Positions 1 through 6,734 of a DNA stretch of 11,896 bases are shown here, piece after piece (position 1 is the stretch's first letter; each line of letters opens with the position of its first letter). The notes beneath the pieces are model-generated. The model was not told the origin of the DNA, made no database searches, and was given only the letters and a program-made list of their open reading frames with translations. Source of the DNA: Armatimonadota bacterium (GTDB lineage Bacteria > Armatimonadota > Armatimonadia > Armatimonadales > Armatimonadaceae); NCBI GenBank assembly GCA_014380985.1, contig JACMIU010000141.1:1-11896 (forward strand), given 5' to 3'. A program made the position numbers and the translations under genes.

Positions 1-594
1 ATTGACGAACATCCCCTGCGCGGTTTCGGGGCGTAGGTAGGCGAAACTTTCCTCGTCGGCGACGGGGCCGACCTGCGTCTTGAACATCAGGTTAAACTGT
101 CGCGGCTCCGTCCAGTCGCCCGGCTTGCCGTCGGCGGCGTCCACCACCTTCGCTGATAGCAACGCTTCCCGCGCCTTTGCCGGGTTTTCCAGAAGCGCGG
201 CGACAAACGTATCGAGGTCGTCGTCCTGCGCGATGCCGAACGCACCCGCTACGGCGTCGCGGGTTTCGGGCGTCTGGTCGCGCAAAAGGTGATCGAAACG
301 ATAGCGTTTCTTCGTGGTCTTGTTGTCAATCAGCGGGTCGGTGAAACCCTTCTCATGTCCGCTGTACCGTAGGACGTAGCGGTTCGTGAGCAACGACGTT
401 TCGATGCCCTCCATATCGTCGCGCTCGTAAACGTTGTGCTTCCACCACAGGCGTTTCAGGTTGTTTTTGAGTTCGACGCCGAGCGGCCCATAGTCATACG
501 TTCCCTGTAGTCCGCCGTAGATTTCCGAGCCGGGGAAAATAAACCCGCGCCGCTTGCATAAACTGATAATCTGCTCTAAGTTCTGTGCCGCCAT
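1..594 (-). CDS. glyQS: Glycyl-tRNA synthetase, alpha2 type (N-terminal part, cut by window edge)
   Basis: Reading the minus strand from ATG at 594-592 gives 198 uninterrupted codons running off the left edge, so only the N-terminus is present. It begins MAAQNLEQIISLCKRRGF and continues with GTYDYGPLG (residues 31-39), GFTDPLID (83-90), KKRYRFDHLL (95-104) and ends with LRPETAQGMFVN (187-198). These are hallmarks of the single-chain class II glycyl-tRNA synthetase; the final RPETAQG block belongs to the class II catalytic core. The enzyme charges tRNA-Gly with glycine in the cytoplasm. The position after GFTDPLID, which carries cysteines in some homologues (DCxxC), is NKTT here. No strong Shine-Dalgarno is visible before the ATG. 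The gene is divergent from the rhomboid-like gene, with 229 bases between them. Identity is very secure; what lies beyond the edge is unknown. Confidence 0.96.
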   Translation of the reverse strand, partial: MAAQNLEQIISLCKRRGFIFPGSEIYGGLQGTYDYGPLGVELKNNLKRLWWKHNVYERDDMEGIETSLLTNRYVLRYSGHEKGFTDPLIDNKTTKKRYRFDHLLRDQTPETRDAVAGAFGIAQDDDLDTFVAALLENPAKAREALLSAKVVDAADGKPGDWTEPRQFNLMFKTQVGPVADEESFAYLRPETAQGMFVN

Positions 595-627
595 AGTGAT
601 AGTTGGTTCCGTGAGGTAAAAGATTCG

Positions 628-669
628 GGGCGCGGTAATTCCGCGCCCTGCGGTTCTGATTGTACCGCG
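628..669 (-). promoter_or_regulatory. Hairpin set in the glyQS leader (possible attenuator)
   Basis: On the minus strand, about 34 bases before the glyQS start, lies a perfect 8-bp stem (628-635 with 641-648, 5-base loop), followed toward the gene by a short T-rich run (CTTTT). Just upstream is a second stem (650-654 with 664-668). The segment at 631-637 is also perfectly complementary to 663-669 over 7 bases, so it can form an alternative structure that excludes the other two. This arrangement resembles an attenuator, but the DNA is GC-rich and short stems arise easily. I do not find the conserved T-box antiterminator sequence, so no regulator can be named. A role for the hairpins is inference. 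Confidence 0.35.
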
Positions 670-823
670 TCTTGCTTGCCCTTAACAAAAGCGGGTCGCC
701 ACGGGTGTCGGCAACAAACGTGACCGCCAAACCGTATAAGGTGATGAACGCCCGGCGAACGGGTATACTAAGCGCATTGCCGGTATAACCGCACCGTCTG
801 CCCTTGTAAAGAAAGATTTTATT

Positions 824-1651
824 TTGTACGCCCGCTCAAACGCCGCAGGAATCTGGGGAACGCCTTCCGCATCACCGCTCACGATGGGCGTGATTGTCAC
901 CGTCGCCGTGTTCTACTTTCTGGAGCTCGCCCGTGTCCCGGTCGAGGCATGGCTCGCGTTCAATCCCCTGACTTTTCCGGCTACCTTTTGGACGCCGCTG
1001 ACATGGTTCCTCGTCCCGGACGGAGGGAATCCGCTTAGTTTTCTGTTCTCGCTCGGCTGGTTCTACCTGTTCGCCGGGAGCGTGGAGCGCGCCTATGGAA
1101 CCCGCGATTTCGGCACGATTCTGCTAACGCTTTCGGTGACGATGGCACTTCTCGCGTGGGGCGGTTTCGCGGCGTTTCATACCGGCGGCTTTTTGCTCGG
1201 CTTGACGGCGATTATGGGTCCGCTGATGATTGCTTGGGCGATGATCAACAAGGGCGAAACATTGACGTTTTTCTTTCTGCCTATCCCGGCGGCGGTGTTC
1301 GGCGTTATCGGCGTCGCTATGACGTGGTACGGCGGGGGCGGCGGACTGGGCGGTTTGTATCTGCTTCCCGTTTGCGCGGCGATGTACTGGTATGTGACGC
1401 GGGGACGCTATTCGCCCGACTACGATTATCGCAACCGTAACCCGCGCCTTCGCTTTGACGAGCCGGATATGCCGACTGGCTTTAGCGGACGCCGCACTGG
1501 TATCGAGGGGCGGCGCACCGAGCGCAACTTGGACGATTCGCCGACGCCGCGCCCGTTCAATATTTTGCATTGGTGGCGCGAGCGACAGGAAAAGAAACGC
1601 CTCGAAGAGATTTTTCGGCGTTCCGGCTTCACCGACGAGGACGACCGGTAG
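824..1651 (+). CDS. Rhomboid-fold membrane protein, apparently lacking catalytic residues
   Basis: This is a 275-residue protein with about six hydrophobic segments (roughly residues 21-38, 50-65, 70-88, 96-117, 121-141, 146-168, plus a further stretch at 174-191). It resembles rhomboid intramembrane proteases: FWTPLTWFLV (55-64) matches the segment before the first luminal loop, and SLGWFYLFAGSVERAYG (76-92) matches the loop-helix with its E-x-x-x-G pattern. At the place of the catalytic GxSG motif it reads GLTA (126-129), with threonine instead of serine. The last helix is GGGGGLGGLYLL with no catalytic histidine. It is therefore probably a non-proteolytic family member. The C-terminal 80 residues are charged and soluble, ending in RRSGFTDEDDR. 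The start is TTG at 824 after a weak purine run; it is the first start after an in-frame stop at 737. ATG at 884 is an alternative that keeps all helices. The HD-protein gene follows after 5 bases. Confidence 0.72.
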   Translation: MYARSNAAGIWGTPSASPLTMGVIVTVAVFYFLELARVPVEAWLAFNPLTFPATFWTPLTWFLVPDGGNPLSFLFSLGWFYLFAGSVERAYGTRDFGTILLTLSVTMALLAWGGFAAFHTGGFLLGLTAIMGPLMIAWAMINKGETLTFFFLPIPAAVFGVIGVAMTWYGGGGGLGGLYLLPVCAAMYWYVTRGRYSPDYDYRNRNPRLRFDEPDMPTGFSGRRTGIEGRRTERNLDDSPTPRPFNILHWWRERQEKKRLEEIFRRSGFTDEDDR

Positions 1652-1656
1652 GACTT

Positions 1657-2529
1657 ATGACAACATTCACCGAAGAAGCCCGTTCGCCAGAGAATAGGGA
1701 GCCGGACAGCGACCGATTGACGATGGAAACCCCGCAAACCGGGGTTGTCACGCCGCCCGCGCCGTCCGCCGCCGAGGCACGAACGGAAGCGCAGGCAACA
1801 CAACTACCTCCCGTGCCGAACTTGGGGCTACCGACCTTCCGGCAGGACGGTGACACGAAGGAATCGCGCCCGCCGCTTACCCTGCGCGAGATTCGCAAAG
1901 ACAACCGCGTTCGCGTGTATATCGCCAAAGGCAACGAGCAGATGCAAGCGATTGGCTACACGGAGCATGGACACCGGCACGCCGGAATTGTGGCGACGAT
2001 TGCCCGTTCGATTCTGATTGCCCTGCACCATGAAGAACGCACCGCCGAACTCGCCGCGATTGCCGGATACTTGCACGACATCGGGTGCGTGATTAACCGC
2101 AAGGGACACGTCGAAGCCGGTGCGCTGATTTCGTTCACGATTTTAAGCGACTTAGGCATGGAGCCGCTCGAAATCGCCGAGGTGATCGGCGCGGTCGGCA
2201 ACCACGAGGAACCGTATGGCGAACCGATAAACCCGGTCGCCGCCGCCGTGATTATCGCCGACAAGTCCGACGTGCATCACAGCCGTGTACAAAACACATC
2301 GCCGAAAGACTATGATATTCACGACCGCGTGAACGGCTCGGTACGAAAATCGTTTCTGCACGTTGACCCGGACATCAAGCAGATTCGCCTCGCCCTCGAT
2401 ATTGATACCAATATCGCGTCGGTGATGGAATACTTCGAGATTTTCATTACGCGCATGACGCTGTGCCGCAAGGCGGCGGAAAGACTCGGTTGCTCGTACC
2501 GTGTTTCCATCAACGGGCAGGATGTGTAA
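1657..2529 (+). CDS. HD-domain metal-dependent phosphohydrolase
   Basis: This is a 290-residue cytoplasmic protein. Residues 1-70 are rich in Pro, Ala, Glu and Thr and look disordered; a folded HD domain follows. Visible metal-site residues are the YTEHGHRHA region (His104/His108), the HD doublet in GYLHDIG (His140-Asp141), His151, GNHEE (His183) and IADKSD (Asp202), in the order expected for the HD superfamily. These proteins hydrolyse phosphate esters, often nucleotides, but the substrate cannot be read from the sequence. The C-terminal part (KSFLHVDPDIKQIRLALDID onward) looks like a small alpha/beta extension. I chose ATG at 1657, preceded by AGGA only 3 bases away and overlapping the TAG of the upstream gene's end. 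An in-frame extension to 1570 would run inside the rhomboid-like gene and has no merit. It is probably co-transcribed with the rhomboid-like gene and convergent with the glycosyltransferase gene, 6 bases apart. Confidence 0.85.
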   Translation: MTTFTEEARSPENREPDSDRLTMETPQTGVVTPPAPSAAEARTEAQATQLPPVPNLGLPTFRQDGDTKESRPPLTLREIRKDNRVRVYIAKGNEQMQAIGYTEHGHRHAGIVATIARSILIALHHEERTAELAAIAGYLHDIGCVINRKGHVEAGALISFTILSDLGMEPLEIAEVIGAVGNHEEPYGEPINPVAAAVIIADKSDVHHSRVQNTSPKDYDIHDRVNGSVRKSFLHVDPDIKQIRLALDIDTNIASVMEYFEIFITRMTLCRKAAERLGCSYRVSINGQDV

Positions 2530-2535
2530 ACGGGT

Positions 2536-3264
2536 TTAGCCGCGCCGCCCGAAGACGCGCCGGAAAATCTGCGGCAACATCTGGTAGTACATCCGAAGGC
2601 GCGACCCGAAACCACGGACAAAGCCCAATTTTTCTTCCTTCATCGGGTGCGTCACGTCCTGCAGAACGACCTGCACCATCGGCAGACCGTGCGAGAGAAC
2701 ATGGTTGGTGATGGCGAGTTCGACGCCGTAGCCGGACGCGCCCAATCCCGGTATGGACAAAAACAGATCGCGGCGAATGGCGCGTTGCCCGGAAATGTTC
2801 GGCGCGATTTTTTGCGCCAATGTGGTTGCGCCGCGCCCGCCGCGAAACACACCGAGTGCCATCACCGCCGCGCCCGATGTCACCGGCGCGAGGATGTCCC
2901 GAACGTGCGCAGGCGTCAGACCGACCAAATCGGCGTCGAAGAACAACAGCACGTCGAAGTTTTCGGCTTGTGCCGCCCCCGATAGCATAGCCGCGCCTTT
3001 ACCGCGGTTCGGCGACTGCCTGATCACCGTTACCTTTGCTTGCTTGCCCTGCGCGGCGATGTGCGCGGACGCTTCGGCAAGCGTGGCGTCGGTTGAGCCG
3101 TCGTCCACCACAATCACCGCGTCCACTTCAGGCGACGCCGCAAGCGTGGTCAGCACCGCGCCGATACGTCCGGCTTCGTTGTGTGCGGGAACCACCGCGC
3201 AAACGGAAAGCCCTTCCGCGGGTGCGGAAAGGCTTTCAATGGATGGTTGACTTGCTTCGGGCAT
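2536..3264 (-). CDS. Family 2 glycosyltransferase (GT-A fold), soluble
   Basis: This is a 242-residue protein with a classic GT2 layout: VVPAHNE (24-30) for the first strand and nucleotide binding, VVDDGSTD (52-59), NRGKGAA (86-92), the metal-binding DxD as FFDADLVG (108-115), then SGQRAIRRDLF (158-168) and GYGVELAI (178-185) in the acceptor half. No membrane segment is seen, although the basic, aromatic C-terminus (RLRMYYQMLPQIFRRVFGRR) could lie on the membrane. The enzyme should transfer a sugar from a nucleotide-sugar donor; the SGQRA and GYGVE blocks recall GT2 enzymes that act on small or lipid phosphate acceptors, but the acceptor is unknown. It is the last gene of the minus-strand run, starting 7 bases after the metalloprotease stop, with no evident Shine-Dalgarno, which suggests translational coupling. 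ATG at 3264 is the natural start. Confidence 0.9.
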   Translation of the reverse strand: MPEASQPSIESLSAPAEGLSVCAVVPAHNEAGRIGAVLTTLAASPEVDAVIVVDDGSTDATLAEASAHIAAQGKQAKVTVIRQSPNRGKGAAMLSGAAQAENFDVLLFFDADLVGLTPAHVRDILAPVTSGAAVMALGVFRGGRGATTLAQKIAPNISGQRAIRRDLFLSIPGLGASGYGVELAITNHVLSHGLPMVQVVLQDVTHPMKEEKLGFVRGFGSRLRMYYQMLPQIFRRVFGRRG

Positions 3265-3271
3265 CTGCCGA

Positions 3272-4060
3272 TTATTTTACCGTGTTTGCGCCGGGGTTCG
3301 CCTGATACGCTTTGGCGCGCTTGTCCGCTGCCTCGACACGCTTGTTGGTCACGGGGTGCGACTGAAGAAACTCGACGCCGCCACCGCCGTTCGCCTTGCC
3401 CATTTTGCGGAAAAAGGAGGCCATCGCTTCGGGCTTGTACCCGGCTTGCGTCATGTACCTAAAGCCGAGTTCGTCGGATTGCGATTCGGCTTCGCGGGAA
3501 TAACTGAGTTGGTCGAGTTGCAAACCGATTCCGGCGAGCGTTTGCACAGTGCGCGAACTGTTGCCGAGTGCGAGTTGAGCAATCAAGCCCTTCGCCTGTG
3601 CATCGGAGATTTGCTTCGCCGAGTGACGCTTGACCACGTGCGTCGCCTCGTGTCCCAACACCGACGCCACTTCGTCGTCCGACGACGCGAGGTCAAGCAG
3701 TCCCGTGTAAAAATAGATCGGGCCCCCCGGCAGCGCGAAAGCATTAACCTGCTTGTTTTCAATCAGTTTCACGGTAAACGGCACATCGTAATCGCGGCGG
3801 GCGAGCGGCATGATTCGCGCCGCAACCCGTTGCAGTTGCTCGTACTGCGCTCCCGACGTGACAATTTTATTTTCGCGTTCGATGTCCGCCGCCGCTTGTT
3901 GCCCGATTTGGACTTCCTGCGATTTGGACATGGTGAACACGTTGCCGAGGTTCGCGCCTTTGCATCCGGCTCCGGTCAGGGCGACGCCGCCCATCAGGGA
4001 AACCGCCGCAAGCGTCGCGCCCAGACGCGCCGTGTATTTGTTATTTATTTTGTTTTGCAT
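3272..4060 (-). CDS. M48-family zinc metalloprotease of the cell envelope
   Basis: This is a 262-residue protein. It starts with a basic tip and a hydrophobic segment (residues 11-30) ending in TGAGC (Cys33). That makes it a secreted protein and possibly a lipoprotein, though the lipobox is imperfect because glycine sits at -3. The protease domain shows HEATH (137-141, the HExxH zinc and catalytic site), the third zinc ligand in SREAESQSDELG (about Glu192) and HPVTNKR (235-241). This matches the BepA/LoiP/YcaL type of M48 peptidase, which act in periplasmic and outer-membrane protein quality control. I chose ATG at 4060 because it places the signal peptide at the N-terminus; the in-frame extension to 4198 is a very basic stretch lying inside the upstream gene. 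The start overlaps the end of the coiled-coil gene by 20 bases, with AGAAG-type purines just before it. Confidence 0.9.
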   Translation of the reverse strand: MQNKINNKYTARLGATLAAVSLMGGVALTGAGCKGANLGNVFTMSKSQEVQIGQQAAADIERENKIVTSGAQYEQLQRVAARIMPLARRDYDVPFTVKLIENKQVNAFALPGGPIYFYTGLLDLASSDDEVASVLGHEATHVVKRHSAKQISDAQAKGLIAQLALGNSSRTVQTLAGIGLQLDQLSYSREAESQSDELGFRYMTQAGYKPEAMASFFRKMGKANGGGGVEFLQSHPVTNKRVEAADKRAKAYQANPGANTVK

Positions 4061-4499
4061 CGTTCTTCTTTTCTGATAGCGGCGCGGATTTCGCCGAGCC
4101 GCCGGTATTTTTCGCCGCCGTTGTTGCCGCTTCGGCTTGACGCCAGAGCGCGGCGGTTTTTTCCGAGAGTTCCGCGAGCGACTTTTGCACACCGGCAATC
4201 GCGCTTCGGCTTTGCGCTTGCGCGTTGCCGCTTGCCCGTGCCGCCGCGTCCGATGCCGCCTGCATCTCCGCTGTCGCTTCGCTAAACTTCTTCTGCCCTA
4301 ATAACGTTTTTGCCCGTTCCGCGTGTGACTGCGCTTCAGCGAGTTGCTCCGCCGCGCCGGATCGCGCCGCCGGGGTTTCCCCGCGAAGCGTTGCGACCTC
4401 GGCGCGTAGCCGGTTAATCTCAAACGTGTTGTACCCGACCAACGCGATTATAAACAAAGCCGCTATCCAGCGAACAAACGCCCCGAATGCTTTACCCAT
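4041..4499 (-). CDS. Small membrane-anchored coiled-coil protein, function unknown
   Basis: This is a 152-residue protein I do not recognise. Residues 1-10 are short and basic, residues 11-24 (WIAALFIIALVGYN) form a single membrane helix, and nearly everything after is an Ala/Glu/Gln/Lys-rich helix with heptad character (INRLRAEVATLRGE, then AEQLAEAQSHAERAKTLL). The tail is Lys/Asn/Ser-rich and looks disordered. The topology is probably an N-terminal signal anchor with the coiled coil in the periplasm. AAGGA lies about 8 bases before the ATG, so the start is well supported. It overlaps the upstream acetyltransferase-like gene by 8 bases and the downstream M48 protease gene by 20 bases, which implies co-translation. 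A partner or scaffold role next to the protease is a guess from this context only. Confidence 0.8.
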   Translation of the reverse strand: MGKAFGAFVRWIAALFIIALVGYNTFEINRLRAEVATLRGETPAARSGAAEQLAEAQSHAERAKTLLGQKKFSEATAEMQAASDAAARASGNAQAQSRSAIAGVQKSLAELSEKTAALWRQAEAATTAAKNTGGSAKSAPLSEKKNDAKQNK

Positions 4500-5643
4500 G
4501 TTTCGTTTCCTTTTTCGCGTTTTTCACAAGTGCTCCCGCACCGCCGAACGCCCCGTGCATCACGTTTTTTAGACGCAGTTCCGCCGCTAAAGTTGCCCGC
4601 GCCCCGATGGTGGCGATGATCACGCCCGCGCCGCGCCGCCCGGCTACGACAAAAGCGTTCGGCACGTCCGCCGCGCCCCAAGCGTATTTGTACGACTCGT
4701 TGCCGCGCAGGAAATCAAAGCGCGTGGCGTGATCGGTTTCGATTGCGTAACGAATCGCCCGCGCCGTTAGCACCGACCCGACCGAAAACCGCGCAAACTC
4801 CGGCTCGAAGCCACCCAGATAGTAGTACGTCGTTGCGCCCTTGTGGAAGCAGTACAACGCCGCTTCGACGCGCCCGTTGAGCGACAGCGTGTGCAAACGC
4901 AGAAAGCCGCCGGACAGAAGCGACTGCGCCATGTCGAAGTGGAACCGGCGGTTCGAGGTGTCGGCGAACGCACCGGGCAAAAAGCGGGCGTTCCAGCGGC
5001 GTTGGTGCAGGGCGAAAAACGCTTCGGTATCCTCGGCGAGCGTTTGCGCGTCGGCGACCGCGAACGATACATCGGAAAAATGCTTGCTTAAATTGCGTTC
5101 GTAGTAGCCGAAATGGGCGCGGCGTTTTTTGCCGAACTGTGATTTATACGCTTCCCACGTCGGCGGAAGCGCGGCGACCGGACAAACTTCGCCGCCGATT
5201 TGCGCGACCTGTACTCCCGAAACCGCGGCCTGTGCCGCGCCGAGATGCGTCCGCAAAACGCTATCGGGCGGCGTCTGCTTCATCTCCAGCCGGAACCGCT
5301 TGCCATCCGCGCAGAGCCATTCTAACAGGGCACGTACCACGGCTTCTTCGTGGTCGGGGTGCGCCAGAATATCGGCGTAGTCGGCGTCACCGTCGCCGAT
5401 GGGGCGCAGGTTCGTGGTGAGCGGATCCCGGAAAAGAAGCGCGAAACCTACCGCGAAGCCGTTTTCTTGAAACTCCAGCGCGAGGAAGCGGCGACCGCGA
5501 CCGCCCCGGTGTCGCCACCATGCCGCGCACCATTCCCACGTTTGGAACACGGTAGCGAGGGACGACAACGCGGCGACGCGGCGGACATCGGGCGCGTGGA
5601 CGGCGGCGAAAGCGGCAAAATCGGAATGGGTGCGGACAATCAA
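4492..5643 (-). CDS. CelD/BcsL-like acetyltransferase-fold protein (Acetyltransf_6 type)
   Basis: This is a 383-residue protein with two GNAT-like halves. In the N-terminal half FQTWEWCAAWWRH (33-45) matches the conserved start of CelD-like proteins. In the C-terminal half are FGKKRRAHFGYYERNL (170-185), ALHQRRW (211-217), YYYLGGFEPEFARFSVGSVL (273-292) and the signature FDFLRGNESYKYAWG (309-323). Relatives acylate sugars or peptides in polysaccharide, cellulose or peptidoglycan-precursor pathways; the acceptor here cannot be told. The only usable start before the conserved FQTWEW is TTG at 5643, right after an in-frame TAA at 5650-5652; no Shine-Dalgarno is visible. It heads the minus-strand run, and its last bases overlap the coiled-coil gene start. 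A glycosyltransferase three genes on is consistent with work on an envelope glycan (inference). Confidence 0.86.
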   Translation of the reverse strand: MIVRTHSDFAAFAAVHAPDVRRVAALSSLATVFQTWEWCAAWWRHRGGRGRRFLALEFQENGFAVGFALLFRDPLTTNLRPIGDGDADYADILAHPDHEEAVVRALLEWLCADGKRFRLEMKQTPPDSVLRTHLGAAQAAVSGVQVAQIGGEVCPVAALPPTWEAYKSQFGKKRRAHFGYYERNLSKHFSDVSFAVADAQTLAEDTEAFFALHQRRWNARFLPGAFADTSNRRFHFDMAQSLLSGGFLRLHTLSLNGRVEAALYCFHKGATTYYYLGGFEPEFARFSVGSVLTARAIRYAIETDHATRFDFLRGNESYKYAWGAADVPNAFVVAGRRGAGVIIATIGARATLAAELRLKNVMHGAFGGAGALVKNAKKETKHG

Positions 5644-6087
5644 AGCGCTTTATGATACCGTGATTTTAATGCGCACTTGTCACAACTATCGGTGCGGCGA
5701 CGTTTTCGCTTCAACTATTTTACGCATTTATTGGACAAACCGAAAAATAGCGGTTAAACTTTAGCGGGGAAACTGAAACTTTCCCGGCGCGGTATTATCT
5801 AAATTGGCAACGAGCCTACAGGTTGCCCGCCAATAATCACGACAGCATGATGGCGGGAAGAAAGCGCGAGCAAACCAGACATGGGGGCTATGGCGGCGAC
5901 AAAGGAACAATGCGTAGCATTTTCCAACACACGGGCGAACTTTTTGGAATCGTTCGGGAACGCGATTTGGGCGGCGGTTGCCGCTCCGCGCCCCGGACGC
6001 ACTTTGTCATTCGGCAAGCCATCTCCCCTTTCCGCACCCGGTCGTACCGGGTCGGCACCACCCCCGCACCGAGGGAGCAAATCCGGC
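5644..6087. other. Non-coding divergent region with a series of hairpins
   Basis: The 444 bases between the acetyltransferase-like gene and the sigma-factor gene hold no recognisable protein; codon choice in the open frames is unlike the neighbours. On the plus strand I see successive stem-loops: 5806-5811 with 5822-5827 (6 bp), 5826-5831 with 5852-5857 (6 bp, plus an inner 4-bp ATCA/TGAT stem), 5904-5925 (GGAA, one bulged C, AATGC, 3-base loop, then the complements; 9 bp), 5948-5967 (7 bp with a 2-base bulge), 5969-5993 (GC-rich), and 6036-6052 (7 bp perfect, 3-base loop). This could be a structured leader of the sigma-factor mRNA or a small RNA. It does not match any riboswitch, 6S, SRP, RNase P or tmRNA pattern I know. 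Confidence 0.5.
5775..5802 (+). promoter_or_regulatory. Candidate ECF-sigma promoter (possible autoregulation)
   Basis: GAAACTT at 5775-5781 and TCTAA at 5798-5802 are separated by 16 bases. This is close to the sigma-E class of promoter known from E. coli (GGAACTT, 15-16 bases, TCTAA or TCAAA), and it lies upstream of an ECF sigma gene, where autoregulated promoters are usual. An inverted repeat GGGAAA/TTTCCC (5767-5772 with 5780-5785) overlaps the -35 element and could be an operator. TATTAT at 5793-5798 could instead be a housekeeping -10 box, but no fitting -35 is seen. The predicted start point near 5808 would leave a leader of about 280 bases. Confidence 0.45.
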
Positions 6088-6693
6088 GTGGATGAGTCTT
6101 CGAGTGTTCCTACCCCGGCGCAAAGCATGGCGGCGTCGGTCGAGGATGACCGCAAACTAACCTTTGAGCAGATTCACAAAAAGTACGAGCCGAAGATTTT
6201 CAACCTGATTCTGCGGATTATCGGCGACTACGAAGACGCGCAGGATTTAACCGTGGAAACGTTCGTGAATGCGTATCGCGCTTGGGATCGCTTTCGGGGC
6301 GACGCCCGCGTTTCCACATGGCTTCACCAAATCGCCGTCAACAACTGCAAGAACCGCTTCAAACAGCGCGACCGTCAGCGCGAGCGCGAACCGGTTTCCC
6401 TCGACGACAATATCTCTACCGATTCGGGCGATGTCGGGCGCGAGGTTGCCGATTGGCGCAACCTGCCCGAACAGGTGCTGATGGACAAGGAGTTCGCCGC
6501 ACGGCTTCATCGCGCCGTGGAATCGCTTAAGCCCGATTACAAAGTCGTGTTCGTGTTAGCCGAAGTGGACGATTTGTCGTATGACGAGATCGCCCGCGTC
6601 ACCGAACTCACGGTTCCCGCCGTGAAAACGCGCTTGCATCGGGCGCGAAACATGGTGCGGCAAAAACTCGAACCATATTACCGCAACCTGTAG
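6088..6693 (+). CDS. ECF-type RNA polymerase sigma factor (RpoE-like)
   Basis: With the GTG start at 6088 this is a 201-residue protein. Region sigma-2 covers roughly residues 24-95, with KKYEPKIFNLILRI, the DYEDAQDLTVETFVNAYRAW block and FRGDARVSTWLHQIAVNNC, which bind core polymerase and the -10 element. A linker with acidic and Ser residues follows. Sigma-4 is at about 140-195, with LKPDYKVVFVLAEVDDLSYDEIA and the helix-turn-helix VTELTVPAVKTRLHRAR that reads the -35 element. I chose GTG because GAGGGAG (6071-6077) lies 10 bases upstream; ATG at 6127 has no ribosome site, and the in-frame extension to 5881 is low-complexity. There is no anti-sigma gene next to it: bamA follows within about 90 bases. 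It probably directs envelope-stress transcription, possibly of its own operon (inference). Confidence 0.9.
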   Translation: MDESSSVPTPAQSMAASVEDDRKLTFEQIHKKYEPKIFNLILRIIGDYEDAQDLTVETFVNAYRAWDRFRGDARVSTWLHQIAVNNCKNRFKQRDRQREREPVSLDDNISTDSGDVGREVADWRNLPEQVLMDKEFAARLHRAVESLKPDYKVVFVLAEVDDLSYDEIARVTELTVPAVKTRLHRARNMVRQKLEPYYRNL

Positions 6694-6701
6694 TCTATAT
6701 A

Positions 6702-6731
6702 CCTGCCGCAAGCGAAACCGCTCGCGGCAGG
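6702..6731 (+). terminator. Strong hairpin between sigma factor gene and bamA, no T-run
   Basis: CCTGCCGC (6702-6709) pairs perfectly with GCGGCAGG (6724-6731). After an A-C mismatch, AGCG (6711-6714) pairs with CGCT (6719-6722), closing an AAAC loop. It begins 8 bases after the sigma-factor stop codon. It has the shape of an intrinsic terminator but lacks the following T-run on either strand. It may therefore be a partial terminator, a U-tract-less terminator or an RNA-processing or stability element that sets different levels for sigma factor and BamA. Confidence 0.5.
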
Positions 6732-6734
6732 GCG

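Noticed and set aside
595..680. T-box riboswitch for glyQS
   Set aside because: The leader contains ACCGCG-type strings, but not the conserved UGGNACCGCG antiterminator core, and no Stem I features could be recognised.
730..790. Housekeeping promoters from TATAAG (735), TATACT (764) and TATAAC (784) in the glyQS/rhomboid gap
   Set aside because: The hexamers look like -10 boxes, but none has a convincing -35 at 16-18 bases.
4061..4198. Upstream extension of the M48 protease start
   Set aside because: It adds a very basic 46-residue stretch in another frame of the coiled-coil gene and would bury the signal peptide.
3356..4285. 309-codon open frame on the plus strand
   Set aside because: It lies antisense to the M48 protease and coiled-coil genes, has Arg/His-rich antisense-type composition, and the minus-strand proteins have clear motifs.
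5881..6087. N-terminal extension of the sigma factor to an upstream ATG
   Set aside because: The extra 69 residues are low-complexity with codons unlike the rest, ECF factors are normally about 180-200 residues, and GTG at 6088 has a GAGGGAG ribosome site.
5847..6095. 82-codon open frame (MMAGRKREQTRHGG...) overlapping the sigma-factor GTG by 8 bases
   Set aside because: It has no ribosome-binding site, its Arg/Gly-rich composition and codon choice are unlike the neighbours, and it is crossed by the hairpins. A coupled leader peptide is not excluded.
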